The notes beneath the pieces are model-generated. The model ran no database searches. It saw only the letters and a program-made list of their open reading frames with translations, and had not been told where the DNA came from. Source: Spirochaetia bacterium (lineage in GTDB: Bacteria > Spirochaetota > Spirochaetia > Treponematales > Treponemataceae). From it: a stretch of DNA of 64,000 bases. Shown here one piece after another: positions 27,215-36,139 of the stretch. Position 1 is the first letter of the stretch. Each line of letters starts with the position of its first letter. The translations under genes were made by a program, and so were the position numbers. The stretch covers positions 59,150 through 123,149 of the forward strand of contig CAAGBC010000006.1 in the NCBI GenBank assembly GCA_900767955.1, written 5' to 3'.

Positions 27215-29629
27215 ATGAGTGATTATCTTGATCCTAACAATGAAGAGTTATTAAAAGATTTCTTTGCAGAAGCAGAGCAACAAGTTGAAACTCTTGAAAG
27301 TAATATATTAATTATTGAAAGTGACCCTTCTAATAGAGAAGCTGTTGATGAAATTTTCCGTGCGGCTCATACCTTAAAAGGTGGTTCTGCAACTGTTGAA
27401 ATGACTGAATTAGCTAGTTTTACTCACAAAGTAGAAGATGTCCTTGATGAAATTCGTTCTGACAATGTAGAAATTACAGAAGCTGTTGTTGATGTTTTAT
27501 TAAATTCTATTGATGTTATTAAAGCTATGTTGGAACATCGTTCAAATGGTTCAATATACGAAGAAAATATTGATGACTTAGTTTCTACTCTCCAATCATA
27601 TATTCCTGGTAAAGGTGAAAAACCAAAGGCAAAACCAGCTGTTGCAGCTGTTGCACCAAAACCTGTCGCTCAACCTGTCGTTGAAACTCCTATTGTTCAA
27701 GATTCTGGTAATTCGATATTTGAAATTCAGCCACTTTCTGAAGAAGAATTTGCTGAATTAAAAGCAGCTTGTTCAGAAGGACAAAAAATTTGGTGTGTTT
27801 CTGTAAAATTTGATGAAAATAATCCAATGAATTCCGTTGGTGGCATTCAAGTTTTTGCAGCATTAAAAGCTTTGGGAAGTGTTTTAAAAACTGTTCCTGA
27901 TTTTGATGCTTTGTATGAAGATGCTTTTTATGAAAATGTTTATTATTATCTTGCAACTTCAGAAAATCAAGAAAAAATAGAAGATGTTGCTTTCTTAGGT
28001 GATGTTACAGTTTGTACTGATGCAAGACAAGTTTTATCTGCAGAAGTAGGAACTTTGGGAGCAACAAAAAGTGCCTCTACTGCTGTAGTTTCTGAACCTG
28101 TTCAGCAAGTTGTTGAGCCTGTTGTTGCAAAACAAGTTGAATCTGTTCCTGTTGTTCAGGAAGAAGTTGCTGTTGCACAAGCTCCTAAAGCAGAAACAAA
28201 AGCTGAACCAAAAAAACAAGAACCTAAAAAAGAAACTGAAAAAAGTTCTGGACAGCATAGCGCTCAGCAAGGTTCTGTTTTGCGTGTTGATTCAAGACGC
28301 GTTGATTATTTGATGAATCTTGTTAGTGAAACTGTAATTACAAAAGCTGCATTTAATCAGATTGCAATTCATTTGTCTGATGAACTTGCTCACTTTCAGT
28401 CTGTAAAAACAGTTTATTCTGAAAAAATTAGAAAATTCTTTGATCAGTTGCCTAGATATTTTGAAGAATTACAAAATGGTGCTGCTTTAAAAGATGTTAA
28501 AAATCAAATTACTCAAGAATATGGTAATTTGTCTTCTTTATATGATGAAGATGATGCAGAATTAAAAAATATGACAATAAAGTTGCGTTCAGCAGCTCAG
28601 AATTTGGGAAGAATCGCTGGGGAATTACAAGAAGGTGTAATGAAAATTCGAATGGTTCCTATTAATCAGATTTTTAGTAGATTCCCAAGAGTTGTTAGAG
28701 ATTTGCAGCGTGATTTGAATAAAAAAATTAATCTTGTTATTGAAGGTGAAGATACTGAACTTGATAAATCTGTTGTTGAAGATTTGTTAGATCCTATTAT
28801 GCACTGTGTTCGTAACTCTGTTGACCACGGTGTTGAATCTCCAGAAGCAAGATTAAAAGCTGGAAAGTCTGAAACTGGAACAGTTTTATTAAAGGCTTCT
28901 AATGAAGGAAACTTGATTGTTATTGATATTGCAGATGATGGTGCTGGTATTGATGCAGAAAAAGTAAAACAAAAAGCTATCAGTAAAGGTTTGATTCATC
29001 CAGATAAAGAACTTACAGATCAAGAAGCATATCAACTTATTTTTATGCCAGGTTTTTCAACTGCAGAAAAAATTACAAATGTTTCAGGTCGTGGAGTAGG
29101 TCTTGATGTTGTAAAAACAATGATAGACAAATTGAATGGTACAGTTTCTGTTTCTTCCGAAAAAGGCAAAGGAACTACATTCAGTATAAAAATTCCATTA
29201 ACATTAGCAATTATTCAGGGACTTTTAGTTCGTGTTGGAAAAGAAATTTATTCAATTCCAATTGCATCTGTAATTGAAAGTCAAAGAATTAAACCTGAAG
29301 AAATAAATACAATTGATAATTACGAAGTTTTGAATGTTCGAAATGAAGTTATTAGTGTGCTTCGTTTGGCAAGACTTTTCAATATAAAAGAATCTGTTCA
29401 GGATGAATATTGTAATATTGTAATTGTTGGTTCAAAAGATAAAAAAGTGGGAATTATGGTTGATTCGCTCATTGGTGAAGAAGATGTTGTTATTAAACCT
29501 TTGCGTGATCAATTTACAAATTCACCAGGAATTGCAGGTGCTTCTATACTAGGAGATGGTTCTGTTTCTTTAATTATAGATGTTGGTCAATTATTAGAAC
29601 TAAGTATAAAACAGGAAATGAATTCTTAA
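27215..29629 (+). CDS. cheA: Chemotaxis histidine kinase CheA
   Basis: CheA couples receptor signals to CheY phosphorylation. P1 HPt domain with phospho-accepting His52 in FRAAHTLKGGSA; a spacer with a P2-like region (about 165-280) and a Pro/Val/Glu-rich linker (about 285-345); P3 dimerisation with the motif LMNLVSETVITK; P4 ATPase with HCVRNSVDHGVE, DDGAGID and GRGVGLDVVK; and a C-terminal CheW-like P5 domain. The 804-residue length fits spirochaete CheA. First gene of cheA-cheW/R-cheX-cheY, the genes that steer periplasmic flagella. Confidence 0.97.
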   Translation: MSDYLDPNNEELLKDFFAEAEQQVETLESNILIIESDPSNREAVDEIFRAAHTLKGGSATVEMTELASFTHKVEDVLDEIRSDNVEITEAVVDVLLNSIDVIKAMLEHRSNGSIYEENIDDLVSTLQSYIPGKGEKPKAKPAVAAVAPKPVAQPVVETPIVQDSGNSIFEIQPLSEEEFAELKAACSEGQKIWCVSVKFDENNPMNSVGGIQVFAALKALGSVLKTVPDFDALYEDAFYENVYYYLATSENQEKIEDVAFLGDVTVCTDARQVLSAEVGTLGATKSASTAVVSEPVQQVVEPVVAKQVESVPVVQEEVAVAQAPKAETKAEPKKQEPKKETEKSSGQHSAQQGSVLRVDSRRVDYLMNLVSETVITKAAFNQIAIHLSDELAHFQSVKTVYSEKIRKFFDQLPRYFEELQNGAALKDVKNQITQEYGNLSSLYDEDDAELKNMTIKLRSAAQNLGRIAGELQEGVMKIRMVPINQIFSRFPRVVRDLQRDLNKKINLVIEGEDTELDKSVVEDLLDPIMHCVRNSVDHGVESPEARLKAGKSETGTVLLKASNEGNLIVIDIADDGAGIDAEKVKQKAISKGLIHPDKELTDQEAYQLIFMPGFSTAEKITNVSGRGVGLDVVKTMIDKLNGTVSVSSEKGKGTTFSIKIPLTLAIIQGLLVRVGKEIYSIPIASVIESQRIKPEEINTIDNYEVLNVRNEVISVLRLARLFNIKESVQDEYCNIVIVGSKDKKVGIMVDSLIGEEDVVIKPLRDQFTNSPGIAGASILGDGSVSLIIDVGQLLELSIKQEMNS

Positions 29630-29663
29630 GGAATTCAGATTAATGTTTGTTTAAGAGGTTATG

Positions 29664-31097
29664 ATGGATACTGAAAATATGCAAATTGTAGAATCTCAAG
29701 TTTCTAATGTAGATATTGCAGAAAAAGATGATGAACAGTCTCAAGAACGAAAGAAGCAAATGAATATTGATTTTAAAATGGTTACTTTTTCATTATCAGG
29801 AAAAGATTATGCCATTGATATAATGAATGTAAAAGAAATTGCAAAAGCAGGTCATTTTACATATGTTCCAAATACATTGCCTTTTGTTGTAGGTGTTTAT
29901 AACCTTCGTGGTGAAATTATACCTATTCTTGATATGCGTTTGTTTTTCAATATTCCAATTGATACAACTCGTAAAGTTGATTTGCAGAATTTATTAATTC
30001 TTCGTTTTGAAGAACAGATTTTTGGTATAATTGTTGATAAAATTGATAAAGTTGTTGGAATCCAAAAAAGTACAATTCAGCCACCACATCCTTTGTTTGG
30101 TGACATAAATGTAAAATATATTTCTGGTGTTGTAGAAGCTGATAAAAGACTTTATATCTTGCTTGATATTGGAAGAATTTTTCTTAGACATACAAGTGAA
30201 GAACAGTCAAAACAAAAAGATGTAGATGTTGTAACAACTAATAATTCTGCTGCTAAGGAAATGAGTAGAACTGTTACACAGCCTGTTAATGTTCCTAAGA
30301 ATAATGTTGTTACATCAGAAGTTGTTGTTGAAGAAAAAAAGGAAGTTCAAAAAACTTTTGACAATGAATATAAGTTTATTCTTGAATCATTAAAAAATTA
30401 TAAAAAATTTGTATCTTCACCTATTAATGAAAATTGGACAAAACATCGTTTTGACGAATGGCTAAAAGAACGAGGTGAAAGTAATATCCAGTTAAAGAAT
30501 AGTGAAGATGCTACAACATTTTTAAGTTCTTTCTGGTCTACAGATACAAGTGTTTTCTGGAGTGAAAAATATGCAGATGCTATTTATGCTCTTTTACCAG
30601 ATAATGCAGCAAAACAGATTGTTGTATGGAATCCTGGGTGTGCAAAAGGTGCAGAAACATATTCATTAGCATGTGTCTTGAAAAAACGCTATCCAGATGC
30701 AAAAATTCGTTTGTATGCACAAGATGTGGATTTGTTAAATGTTTCTAATGCTCCATCTTTAAAAGTTTCGGAAGATTATGCTAATACTTGGTTATCTCCG
30801 TATCTTTCAAAGACAGCTAATGGAAGTTTAACTTTTTCCCAAGAAATAAAAGATTCTATTATGTTTGAATATCATGATTGTCAAAACTCTAACGCTTTGC
30901 CAATGACAGATATTATCTTTGCAAGAGATTTGCTTTCTTGTTTAGAAGTTGATGTTCAAAATACAGTAATTTCTGATTTTGACGAAAAACTAAAAGGAAA
31001 TGGAATTCTTATTCTTGGAGAAAATGAATCCATAGCTGGTGTATCCAACTTTATGGAAGTAACAGTTGGTTCATTAACTGCATATAAGAAAAATTAA
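29664..31097 (+). CDS. cheW: CheW fused to a CheR-like domain
   Basis: The first part (about residues 35-175) is a CheW scaffold: FSLSGKDYAIDIMNVKEI, VYNLRGEIIPILDMR and ISGVVEADKRLYILLDIGRIF. A polar linker leads to a C-terminal region (about 240-478) resembling the SAM domain of CheR methyltransferases, with VWNPGCAKGAETYSL matching the CheR glycine motif, and IIFARDLLSCLEVDVQ matching the IFCRNVLIYF region. The N-terminal CheR helical domain is reduced. The changed residues leave it open whether it still methylates; it may act as a structural module. Such fusions are known in treponemes. ATG 29664 is better spaced from AAGAGG than ATG 29661. Confidence 0.88.
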   Translation: MDTENMQIVESQVSNVDIAEKDDEQSQERKKQMNIDFKMVTFSLSGKDYAIDIMNVKEIAKAGHFTYVPNTLPFVVGVYNLRGEIIPILDMRLFFNIPIDTTRKVDLQNLLILRFEEQIFGIIVDKIDKVVGIQKSTIQPPHPLFGDINVKYISGVVEADKRLYILLDIGRIFLRHTSEEQSKQKDVDVVTTNNSAAKEMSRTVTQPVNVPKNNVVTSEVVVEEKKEVQKTFDNEYKFILESLKNYKKFVSSPINENWTKHRFDEWLKERGESNIQLKNSEDATTFLSSFWSTDTSVFWSEKYADAIYALLPDNAAKQIVVWNPGCAKGAETYSLACVLKKRYPDAKIRLYAQDVDLLNVSNAPSLKVSEDYANTWLSPYLSKTANGSLTFSQEIKDSIMFEYHDCQNSNALPMTDIIFARDLLSCLEVDVQNTVISDFDEKLKGNGILILGENESIAGVSNFMEVTVGSLTAYKKN

Positions 31098-31127
31098 ATA
31101 TGTATAACATTGTAAATAGGGGGAATA

Positions 31128-31610
31128 ATGAGAGTAGAGTATATTAATCCATTCGTTGAAACTTCTTATAAAGTATTAAAAGAAGTTTTAGGTGGTATTG
31201 ATGTTAAGCGTGGTGATTTGTATTTAAAATCAACTGCTATGCCTGTAATGGGTGTTGCTGCTTTTGTTGGTCTTGCAGGTGATGTTGAAGGTCGTGTTCT
31301 TTTTGATATGACTATGGAAACTGCGTTAAATATTGCGTCAAAAATGAATGGGGAAACTCTTTCTGAATTTGATGATCTTGCAAAAGCTACTATTAATGAG
31401 CTTGCAAATTTAATTACTGCACAGGCTGTAACAAAATTGCATGAACTTGGATTTAAGTTCGATTTGACTCCACCAGCATTATTTGCAGGTCAGCAGATGG
31501 AAATTTCTGCTTTGGGTGGCACATCAGATAGTGTTGAGGCTTTAATAGTTCCTCTTATAACTGAATGTGGAAAAATAGAAGTAAATGTTGCTATTAGAGA
31601 ACGTGCATAG
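31128..31610 (+). CDS. cheX: CheY-P phosphatase CheX
   Basis: CheX dephosphorylates CheY-P, replacing CheZ in spirochaetes. The 160-residue protein shows the CheC/CheX/FliY layout; the active helix reads INELANLITAQA with the E-x-x-N pair. The beta sheet segment GDVEGRVLFDMTMETALNIASKMNGE is typical. GGGGGA lies about 6 nt before ATG 31128. Between cheW/R and cheY, as in other treponemes. Confidence 0.93.
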   Translation: MRVEYINPFVETSYKVLKEVLGGIDVKRGDLYLKSTAMPVMGVAAFVGLAGDVEGRVLFDMTMETALNIASKMNGETLSEFDDLAKATINELANLITAQAVTKLHELGFKFDLTPPALFAGQQMEISALGGTSDSVEALIVPLITECGKIEVNVAIRERA

Positions 31611-31621
31611 GGGTAAGAGAT

Positions 31622-32056
31622 ATGAAAACAAAACAAGATTTTCCATCAATTAATGAACGTCCACTAGAAGGTGTAAAAGCTGATGGAAGTGCATACCGTG
31701 TAATGATTGTAGATGATTCAATGTTCGTTGCAAAACAGCTTGGTCAGATATTAACAAGTGAAGGTTATGAAGTTGTAACTACTGCTTGTGATGGAAAAGA
31801 AGGTCTTGAAAAATATAAGGAACTTCATCCAAATATTGATCTTGTTACTATGGATATTACAATGCCTAAAATGGACGGAATTACAGCGTTGGAACAAATT
31901 ATGGCATTTGACAAGAGTGCAAGAGTTGTAATGGTAAGTGCTTTAGGAAAAGAAGAACTTGTAAAAAAATCACTTTTGCTTGGTGCAAGAAATTACATCA
32001 TCAAACCTTTGGATAGAAAAAAAGTACTTGAACGCATTAGCGCAAGTATGAAATAG
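31622..32056 (+). CDS. cheY: Chemotaxis response regulator CheY
   Basis: Single receiver domain of 144 residues with an N-terminal extension of about 23 residues. Phosphorylation Asp78 (DLVTMDITMPKMDG), acidic pair Asp31/Asp32 (VMIVDDS), Ser106 in the switch position and Lys128 (NYIIKPLD) are all present. CheY-P acts on the FliG/FliM/FliN switch. It ends the chemotaxis operon and is followed by a strong hairpin terminator. Confidence 0.96.
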   Translation: MKTKQDFPSINERPLEGVKADGSAYRVMIVDDSMFVAKQLGQILTSEGYEVVTTACDGKEGLEKYKELHPNIDLVTMDITMPKMDGITALEQIMAFDKSARVVMVSALGKEELVKKSLLLGARNYIIKPLDRKKVLERISASMK

Positions 32057-32078
32057 TATACTTAGTTTTTTGTAAAAA

Positions 32079-32139
32079 GGGCTGCCTAATAAGTTCTATT
32101 AATTTTATAATTAATACTTATTGGTCAGCCTCTTTTTTT
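32079..32139. terminator. Bidirectional terminator between cheY and the convergent regulator gene
   Basis: GGGCTGCCTAATAAG (32079-32093) pairs with CTTATTGGTCAGCC (32117-32130), with a further inner ATTAAT/ATTAAT pairing. T-runs follow on the plus strand (32133-32139), and CCCTTTTT follows on the minus strand, so it can end both cheY and the minus-strand gene that stops at 32138. Confidence 0.85.
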
Positions 32140-32902
32140 ATTGTAATTTGTAACCATCTCCTATTTTGATGATATTGTAGTTATTTCCGTGGTTTTTTAT
32201 TAGTTTTCTAATATTTGAAATTATACAATAGACAGTTGTTGGTTTTGGTTCTTTTGTTTTGGAAATGGAATTTTGTAATTCTTTTATAGGAATAACATTA
32301 TTTTTGTGTGTATATAATTTTTTAAAAATAGTATAAGCACTTCCTGTTAGTAAAGAAAAAATTGGTTCATTATTTTTTATATCACTTTTGATTTTATCAT
32401 TTATTACTAAGTAATCACCAAAATTATTGTATGTGTCAAATTTTTTATTTAATTTAATGTTATTTAATATAAGTTGTTTATTTTTTTCTTCTTCTTCAAT
32501 TTTAGTATCGCTTTCTTTGTGCTCTAAATACATTAAAGTATTTTCTAGTGTATTAAAAATTTGATTATATTTTTCAAAATTAATTCTATTAGTTGGATAA
32601 AATGTTTTTAGCAAATTTTTCCAGTATCCGACTTTAAATTCTTTTGGAGCAAAAGGGTCATTATATATAATTAAAGGAATAAAAAGGTTTTTTGAAGTTA
32701 AAAATTTGAATGGATTAAAAAGCAATGGATTAAATAATGTATAGTCTAAAACAAATAAATCTGGTTCTAGTTGTGTTTCTAGTATTTTTTCATAAATAGT
32801 TTCAAAATCTTTTGAAACAAAACATTCGTGGCCGTTGAAGTTTGCAGCCTGGATTAATGAGTCACAGACTATTTCTTCTTTTGTAAAAAAATAAATTATC
32901 AT
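32138..32902 (-). CDS. OmpR-like response regulator with atypical receiver
   Basis: A 254-residue two-domain protein. The N-terminal half folds like a receiver: the putative phospho-acceptor is Asp53 in FVLDYTL, but the usual acidic pair near residue 8-9 is changed to a TKEE sequence and the region around the conserved Lys is unclear, so it may not be phosphorylated normally. After an acidic linker the last 70 residues look like an OmpR winged helix (LTGSAYTIFKKLYTHKNNVI, then VYCIISNIRKLIKNHGNNYNIIKIGDGYKL). No kinase gene is adjacent. AAGGAAAG lies about 7 nt before ATG 32902. Confidence 0.72.
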   Translation of the reverse strand: MIIYFFTKEEIVCDSLIQAANFNGHECFVSKDFETIYEKILETQLEPDLFVLDYTLFNPLLFNPFKFLTSKNLFIPLIIYNDPFAPKEFKVGYWKNLLKTFYPTNRINFEKYNQIFNTLENTLMYLEHKESDTKIEEEEKNKQLILNNIKLNKKFDTYNNFGDYLVINDKIKSDIKNNEPIFSLLTGSAYTIFKKLYTHKNNVIPIKELQNSISKTKEPKPTTVYCIISNIRKLIKNHGNNYNIIKIGDGYKLQ

Positions 32903-32967
32903 AAAAAACTTTCCTTAATACTCGGAATATAACACTTTTTTTGTTTTTTTTGAAGTATTGTAAAATA

Positions 32968-32996
32968 TTGAAAATAAATTTTTGTTTAGATATACT
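32968..32996 (+). promoter_or_regulatory. Promoter of the PHP gene, probably leaderless
   Basis: TTGAAA (32968-32973), 17-nt spacer, TATACT (32991-32996). The ATG at 33003 is 6 nt past the -10 box and no Shine-Dalgarno is present. Confidence 0.65.
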
Positions 32997-33002
32997 TTTG
33001 AC

Positions 33003-33794
33003 ATGCTTAAGAATTTAATATCAAATTTTCATACACATACATATTTATGCGGTCATGCCTCTGGAACAATAGGGGATTATGTTGAACAAGCTCAAAAAGA
33101 TGGCTGTTCTGCATTAGGCTTTTCTGACCATTGTCCGTATCCCGAAAATTCTGGTAATTATTGGCCAGATATAAGAATGACTGAAAAACAAGCATATACA
33201 TATATTGAAGAAATAAAATCTTTTGCAAAACAATCAGATTTTCCAATTTATACAGGTTTTGAATGTGAATGGGATCAAAATTATGAATCTTGGTATAAAG
33301 AAGTTTTATTAGGAAAAATGGGTGTTGATTATTTAGTGTTAGGACCTCATTGGGTAACATTAGGAAATGAACATTTGTATGCTTTGGAGTTTACAACAAA
33401 AGAACAACTTCACAAATATATTGATCAAAATATAAAAGGAATTCAAAGTGGCGTTTATAAATTCTTAGCACATCCTGATTTGTTTATGGGTGCTTGGAAA
33501 GAATGGGATAATGAAGCAAAAGCTTGTTTAACTGCTTTGTTAGAAGCTGCTGTTGACGCTAATCTTCCTGTAGAAATAAATGGCTTAGGAATGACCAGAA
33601 CAAAAATTCAGACTAAAAATGGAATAAGATTTCCGTATCCCTATGATGAATTTTGGCAAATGGTAGCAGATTCAAAAGCTAAAGTTGTTTGTAATTCTGA
33701 TGCTCACAATCCAAAGAATGTTATAGCAGATGCTCGTTTGGCTCGTGAATATGCAAAAAGATTTGGAATTACTCCATTAGAATCAATTTTTTAA
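33003..33794 (+). CDS. PHP-domain phosphoesterase, histidinol-phosphatase-like
   Basis: PHP proteins use a trinuclear metal centre to cleave phosphate esters. The N-terminal FHTHT (His10, His12) and GHA (His18), LGFSDHCPYP, a Glu in GFECEWD, VLGPHWV, LAHPDLF and the C-terminal NSDAHNP motif supply all expected metal ligands. The closest named activity is histidinol phosphatase of the HisK type, but no his genes are near, so the substrate is open. Length about 263 residues. The frame extends upstream to 32982; ATG 33003 fits the promoter geometry. Confidence 0.85.
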   Translation: MLKNLISNFHTHTYLCGHASGTIGDYVEQAQKDGCSALGFSDHCPYPENSGNYWPDIRMTEKQAYTYIEEIKSFAKQSDFPIYTGFECEWDQNYESWYKEVLLGKMGVDYLVLGPHWVTLGNEHLYALEFTTKEQLHKYIDQNIKGIQSGVYKFLAHPDLFMGAWKEWDNEAKACLTALLEAAVDANLPVEINGLGMTRTKIQTKNGIRFPYPYDEFWQMVADSKAKVVCNSDAHNPKNVIADARLAREYAKRFGITPLESIF

Positions 33795-33821
33795 TATAAG
33801 ATTAAACTTTCATTTTATGCC

Positions 33822-33850
33822 TTGACTAATATTCTATTTTTTTAGATTAT
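33822..33850 (+). promoter_or_regulatory. Promoter of the DUF4912 gene, probably leaderless
   Basis: TTGACT (33822-33827), 17-nt spacer, GATTAT (33845-33850). ATG 33858 follows 7 nt later without a Shine-Dalgarno sequence. Confidence 0.55.
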
Positions 33851-33857
33851 TACATTT

Positions 33858-34529
33858 ATGCAAAATGATAAACTGACTAGAGCTTATCTTGAAACACTTT
33901 CATTTTCAGATTTAGTTATTCTGGCTGATAATTATGGAAGTGATGTTCCAGAGAATTTAAATCGTTCTTTTCTTATTGCTGAACTTATTGAAGTTACAGA
34001 GGAATTGGAAAAAATCGCAGAAGAACCTGAAATGGTTGTGACAGATGAAGAAGCTGTTATTCCTGAAGATCCTAATAAATTACCGGATTTTTATAATTCA
34101 ACAGAGGTTGAAGTTTTATTAAGAAATCCCGCATGGGCTTTTGTTTATTGGAATATTAGTGAATCTGATATACAAGCACTTTCAAAAGGTTTTATTACTC
34201 AATTAATGCTTCGTGTATGTTCCTTTTCTGAAAAAGATCAGCAAAATCCAGATGATGCTTTTAATATTCAAATATCAATGGACGATAGAGAACAATATGT
34301 TTTGCTTCCTGCTGGAAAACAGTATTTTAGAATAGATTTATTGTGTAGTATTGATGATGTTGTTGATATTTTAGCGTCTTCTAATGTTTTAGAAATGCCA
34401 GAAGGAACAACTAGATTGGCTAATATTCATCCTGGAAAAGTATCTGATATGTCAAAAATTATGGAACTTTCTGGTATGAAAGAATTGCTTTTTAATCAGT
34501 ATGAAAATCATAGAGAGTCTTTCTCTTAG
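33858..34529 (+). CDS. DUF4912 domain protein
   Basis: The central segment LPDFYNSTEVEVLLRNPAWAFVYWNIS is the hallmark of DUF4912, an uncharacterised domain with a likely SH2-like or beta-sandwich fold. The N-terminus (LTRAYLETLSFSDLVILADNYG) resembles a Rho-N/SAP-type helical element often joined to it; an acidic linker separates the two. DUF4912 genes are often next to GH57 genes, as here (14 nt gap), so a role in glucan metabolism or its control is an inference from context. Length 223. Confidence 0.8.
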   Translation: MQNDKLTRAYLETLSFSDLVILADNYGSDVPENLNRSFLIAELIEVTEELEKIAEEPEMVVTDEEAVIPEDPNKLPDFYNSTEVEVLLRNPAWAFVYWNISESDIQALSKGFITQLMLRVCSFSEKDQQNPDDAFNIQISMDDREQYVLLPAGKQYFRIDLLCSIDDVVDILASSNVLEMPEGTTRLANIHPGKVSDMSKIMELSGMKELLFNQYENHRESFS

Positions 34530-34543
34530 ATTTGGAGTTTTAA

Positions 34544-36139
34544 ATGCCCGATAAGAAAATAGTGTTTTTACTTACATCTGCTCAAGAATATATAAAGCAT
34601 ACTGGAGATGATGAAAAAAAATATGCAGCACAAATGAATATTGTTTTTGAAGCTATATCAGAAACTTATATTCCTTTGATAAAAATGTTTGAAAACCTTG
34701 AATCTGATAATATTCCATTTAAGGTTGCGTTAGTTTTATCTCCTGTTTTGTGTACTTTGCTAGACGATTCTGTTGTTCAAGATCAATATATAAAATGGTT
34801 AGATAATCGTATCGAATTGGGCAAAAAAGAATTAGAAAGATGTGCCACTTCAACTAAATATATAGATGCAGTAAGATTTTGTTTTGAAAAAGCTCAGTCT
34901 GATAAAGAAGATTTTTTGCGTTATGATCAAAAAATATTAAAAAAGATTCGTGAATACCATAAAAAAGGTTATATAGAACTTTTAGCAACTTGCGGAACTA
35001 ATGTTTATCTTCCACATTACAGTGATATTGTTGAAATTTTAAATGCACAAGTTGAAGCGGGGTTATATTCACATAAATATTTCTTTGGAGAAGCGCCTGA
35101 TGGTTTCTGGTTACCAGAATTAGGTTATGCTGCAGGTTTTGAAAAAGTTCTTCATTCTTACGGCTTGAATTATACAGTTCTTGATACTAGAAGTTTTTTA
35201 TTTTCAGAAGAAGAACCTCAAAAAGGAATTTTTGCACCAGCAAGATTTAAGAATTCACTTGCAGTTTTTGGTCGTGACGGAGATTCTGATAATCAAATTT
35301 TTGGTGAAGACGGTTATTCATTTAATGAAGTTTATCGCAATAACAATAGAGATATTGGTTTTGAATTAACTTTAGCAGATTTAGAGCCTTGTGTTGAATC
35401 TGGCTGTTCTCGTTATTCTTTGGGATATAAATATTGGAGTTCATCAGAAGATGATGTGGACGCTCCTTATAATTTTAAAGATGCTTTTGCACAAACAAAA
35501 CAAGATGCATTAGAGTTTTTGCAAAGTAAAAATAACAAACTTTCACAGGCTGCTGAACTTTTACCAGAATCCAAGGAAGTAAGTTTAATTTGTTCAATTG
35601 ATTTGGATAAATTGAGATTTAATTGGTTTGAAGGCATAAACTGGATTGAAAATGTTTTTAGAGTTAATAATGAAGCTGGTTTTGATATAACTTTTGAAAA
35701 ATCAAAGGATTTAATTGGAAATCAGTTTGCATTGCAAAAAATTAAGCCATATTACGGTTCTGCAAATGGAACAGGTTACGGAGAAGATTTGCTTTCTAGT
35801 AAAAATTCTTGGCTAATTCGTTATGTAAGAAAAGCAAGTCAGCGTATGGTTGATTTGGCAGAACGATTTCCTTCTGATACAGGATTAAAAGCTAGATTGT
35901 TAAACATGGGAGCAAAAGAATTAATGATTGCCCAGTCTGTGGGTTGGAAAAAAATGCTTAATTCTGGTTATTTCCCTGAATATGCAGAACAAATGTTTAC
36001 AGAATCTATTATTGATTTTACAGCTGTTTTTGATGCTTTAGGTTCAAATACTGTAAGTACAGAATGGCTTACAAATCTTGAAAATAAACATGCCTTGTTC
36101 CCTTGGATGAATTATAGAATCTTTAGTAGAAAACACTAA
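34544..36139 (+). CDS. GH57-family alpha-glucan branching enzyme-like protein
   Basis: GH57 enzymes act on alpha-1,4-glucans. The nucleophile motif FWLPELGY (Glu192) and the acid/base region SIDLDKLRFNWFEG (Asp353, aligned by eye with the DTELFGHWW region of GH57 branching enzymes) are present. The usual N-terminal HAHLP motif is replaced by TSAQE (residues 11-15), so a conserved His pair is missing and activity is uncertain. Length 531 matches DUF1957-type branching enzymes. Co-transcribed with the DUF4912 gene. Its stop codon overlaps the stop of the convergent gene by 3-4 nt. Confidence 0.8.
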   Translation: MPDKKIVFLLTSAQEYIKHTGDDEKKYAAQMNIVFEAISETYIPLIKMFENLESDNIPFKVALVLSPVLCTLLDDSVVQDQYIKWLDNRIELGKKELERCATSTKYIDAVRFCFEKAQSDKEDFLRYDQKILKKIREYHKKGYIELLATCGTNVYLPHYSDIVEILNAQVEAGLYSHKYFFGEAPDGFWLPELGYAAGFEKVLHSYGLNYTVLDTRSFLFSEEEPQKGIFAPARFKNSLAVFGRDGDSDNQIFGEDGYSFNEVYRNNNRDIGFELTLADLEPCVESGCSRYSLGYKYWSSSEDDVDAPYNFKDAFAQTKQDALEFLQSKNNKLSQAAELLPESKEVSLICSIDLDKLRFNWFEGINWIENVFRVNNEAGFDITFEKSKDLIGNQFALQKIKPYYGSANGTGYGEDLLSSKNSWLIRYVRKASQRMVDLAERFPSDTGLKARLLNMGAKELMIAQSVGWKKMLNSGYFPEYAEQMFTESIIDFTAVFDALGSNTVSTEWLTNLENKHALFPWMNYRIFSRKH

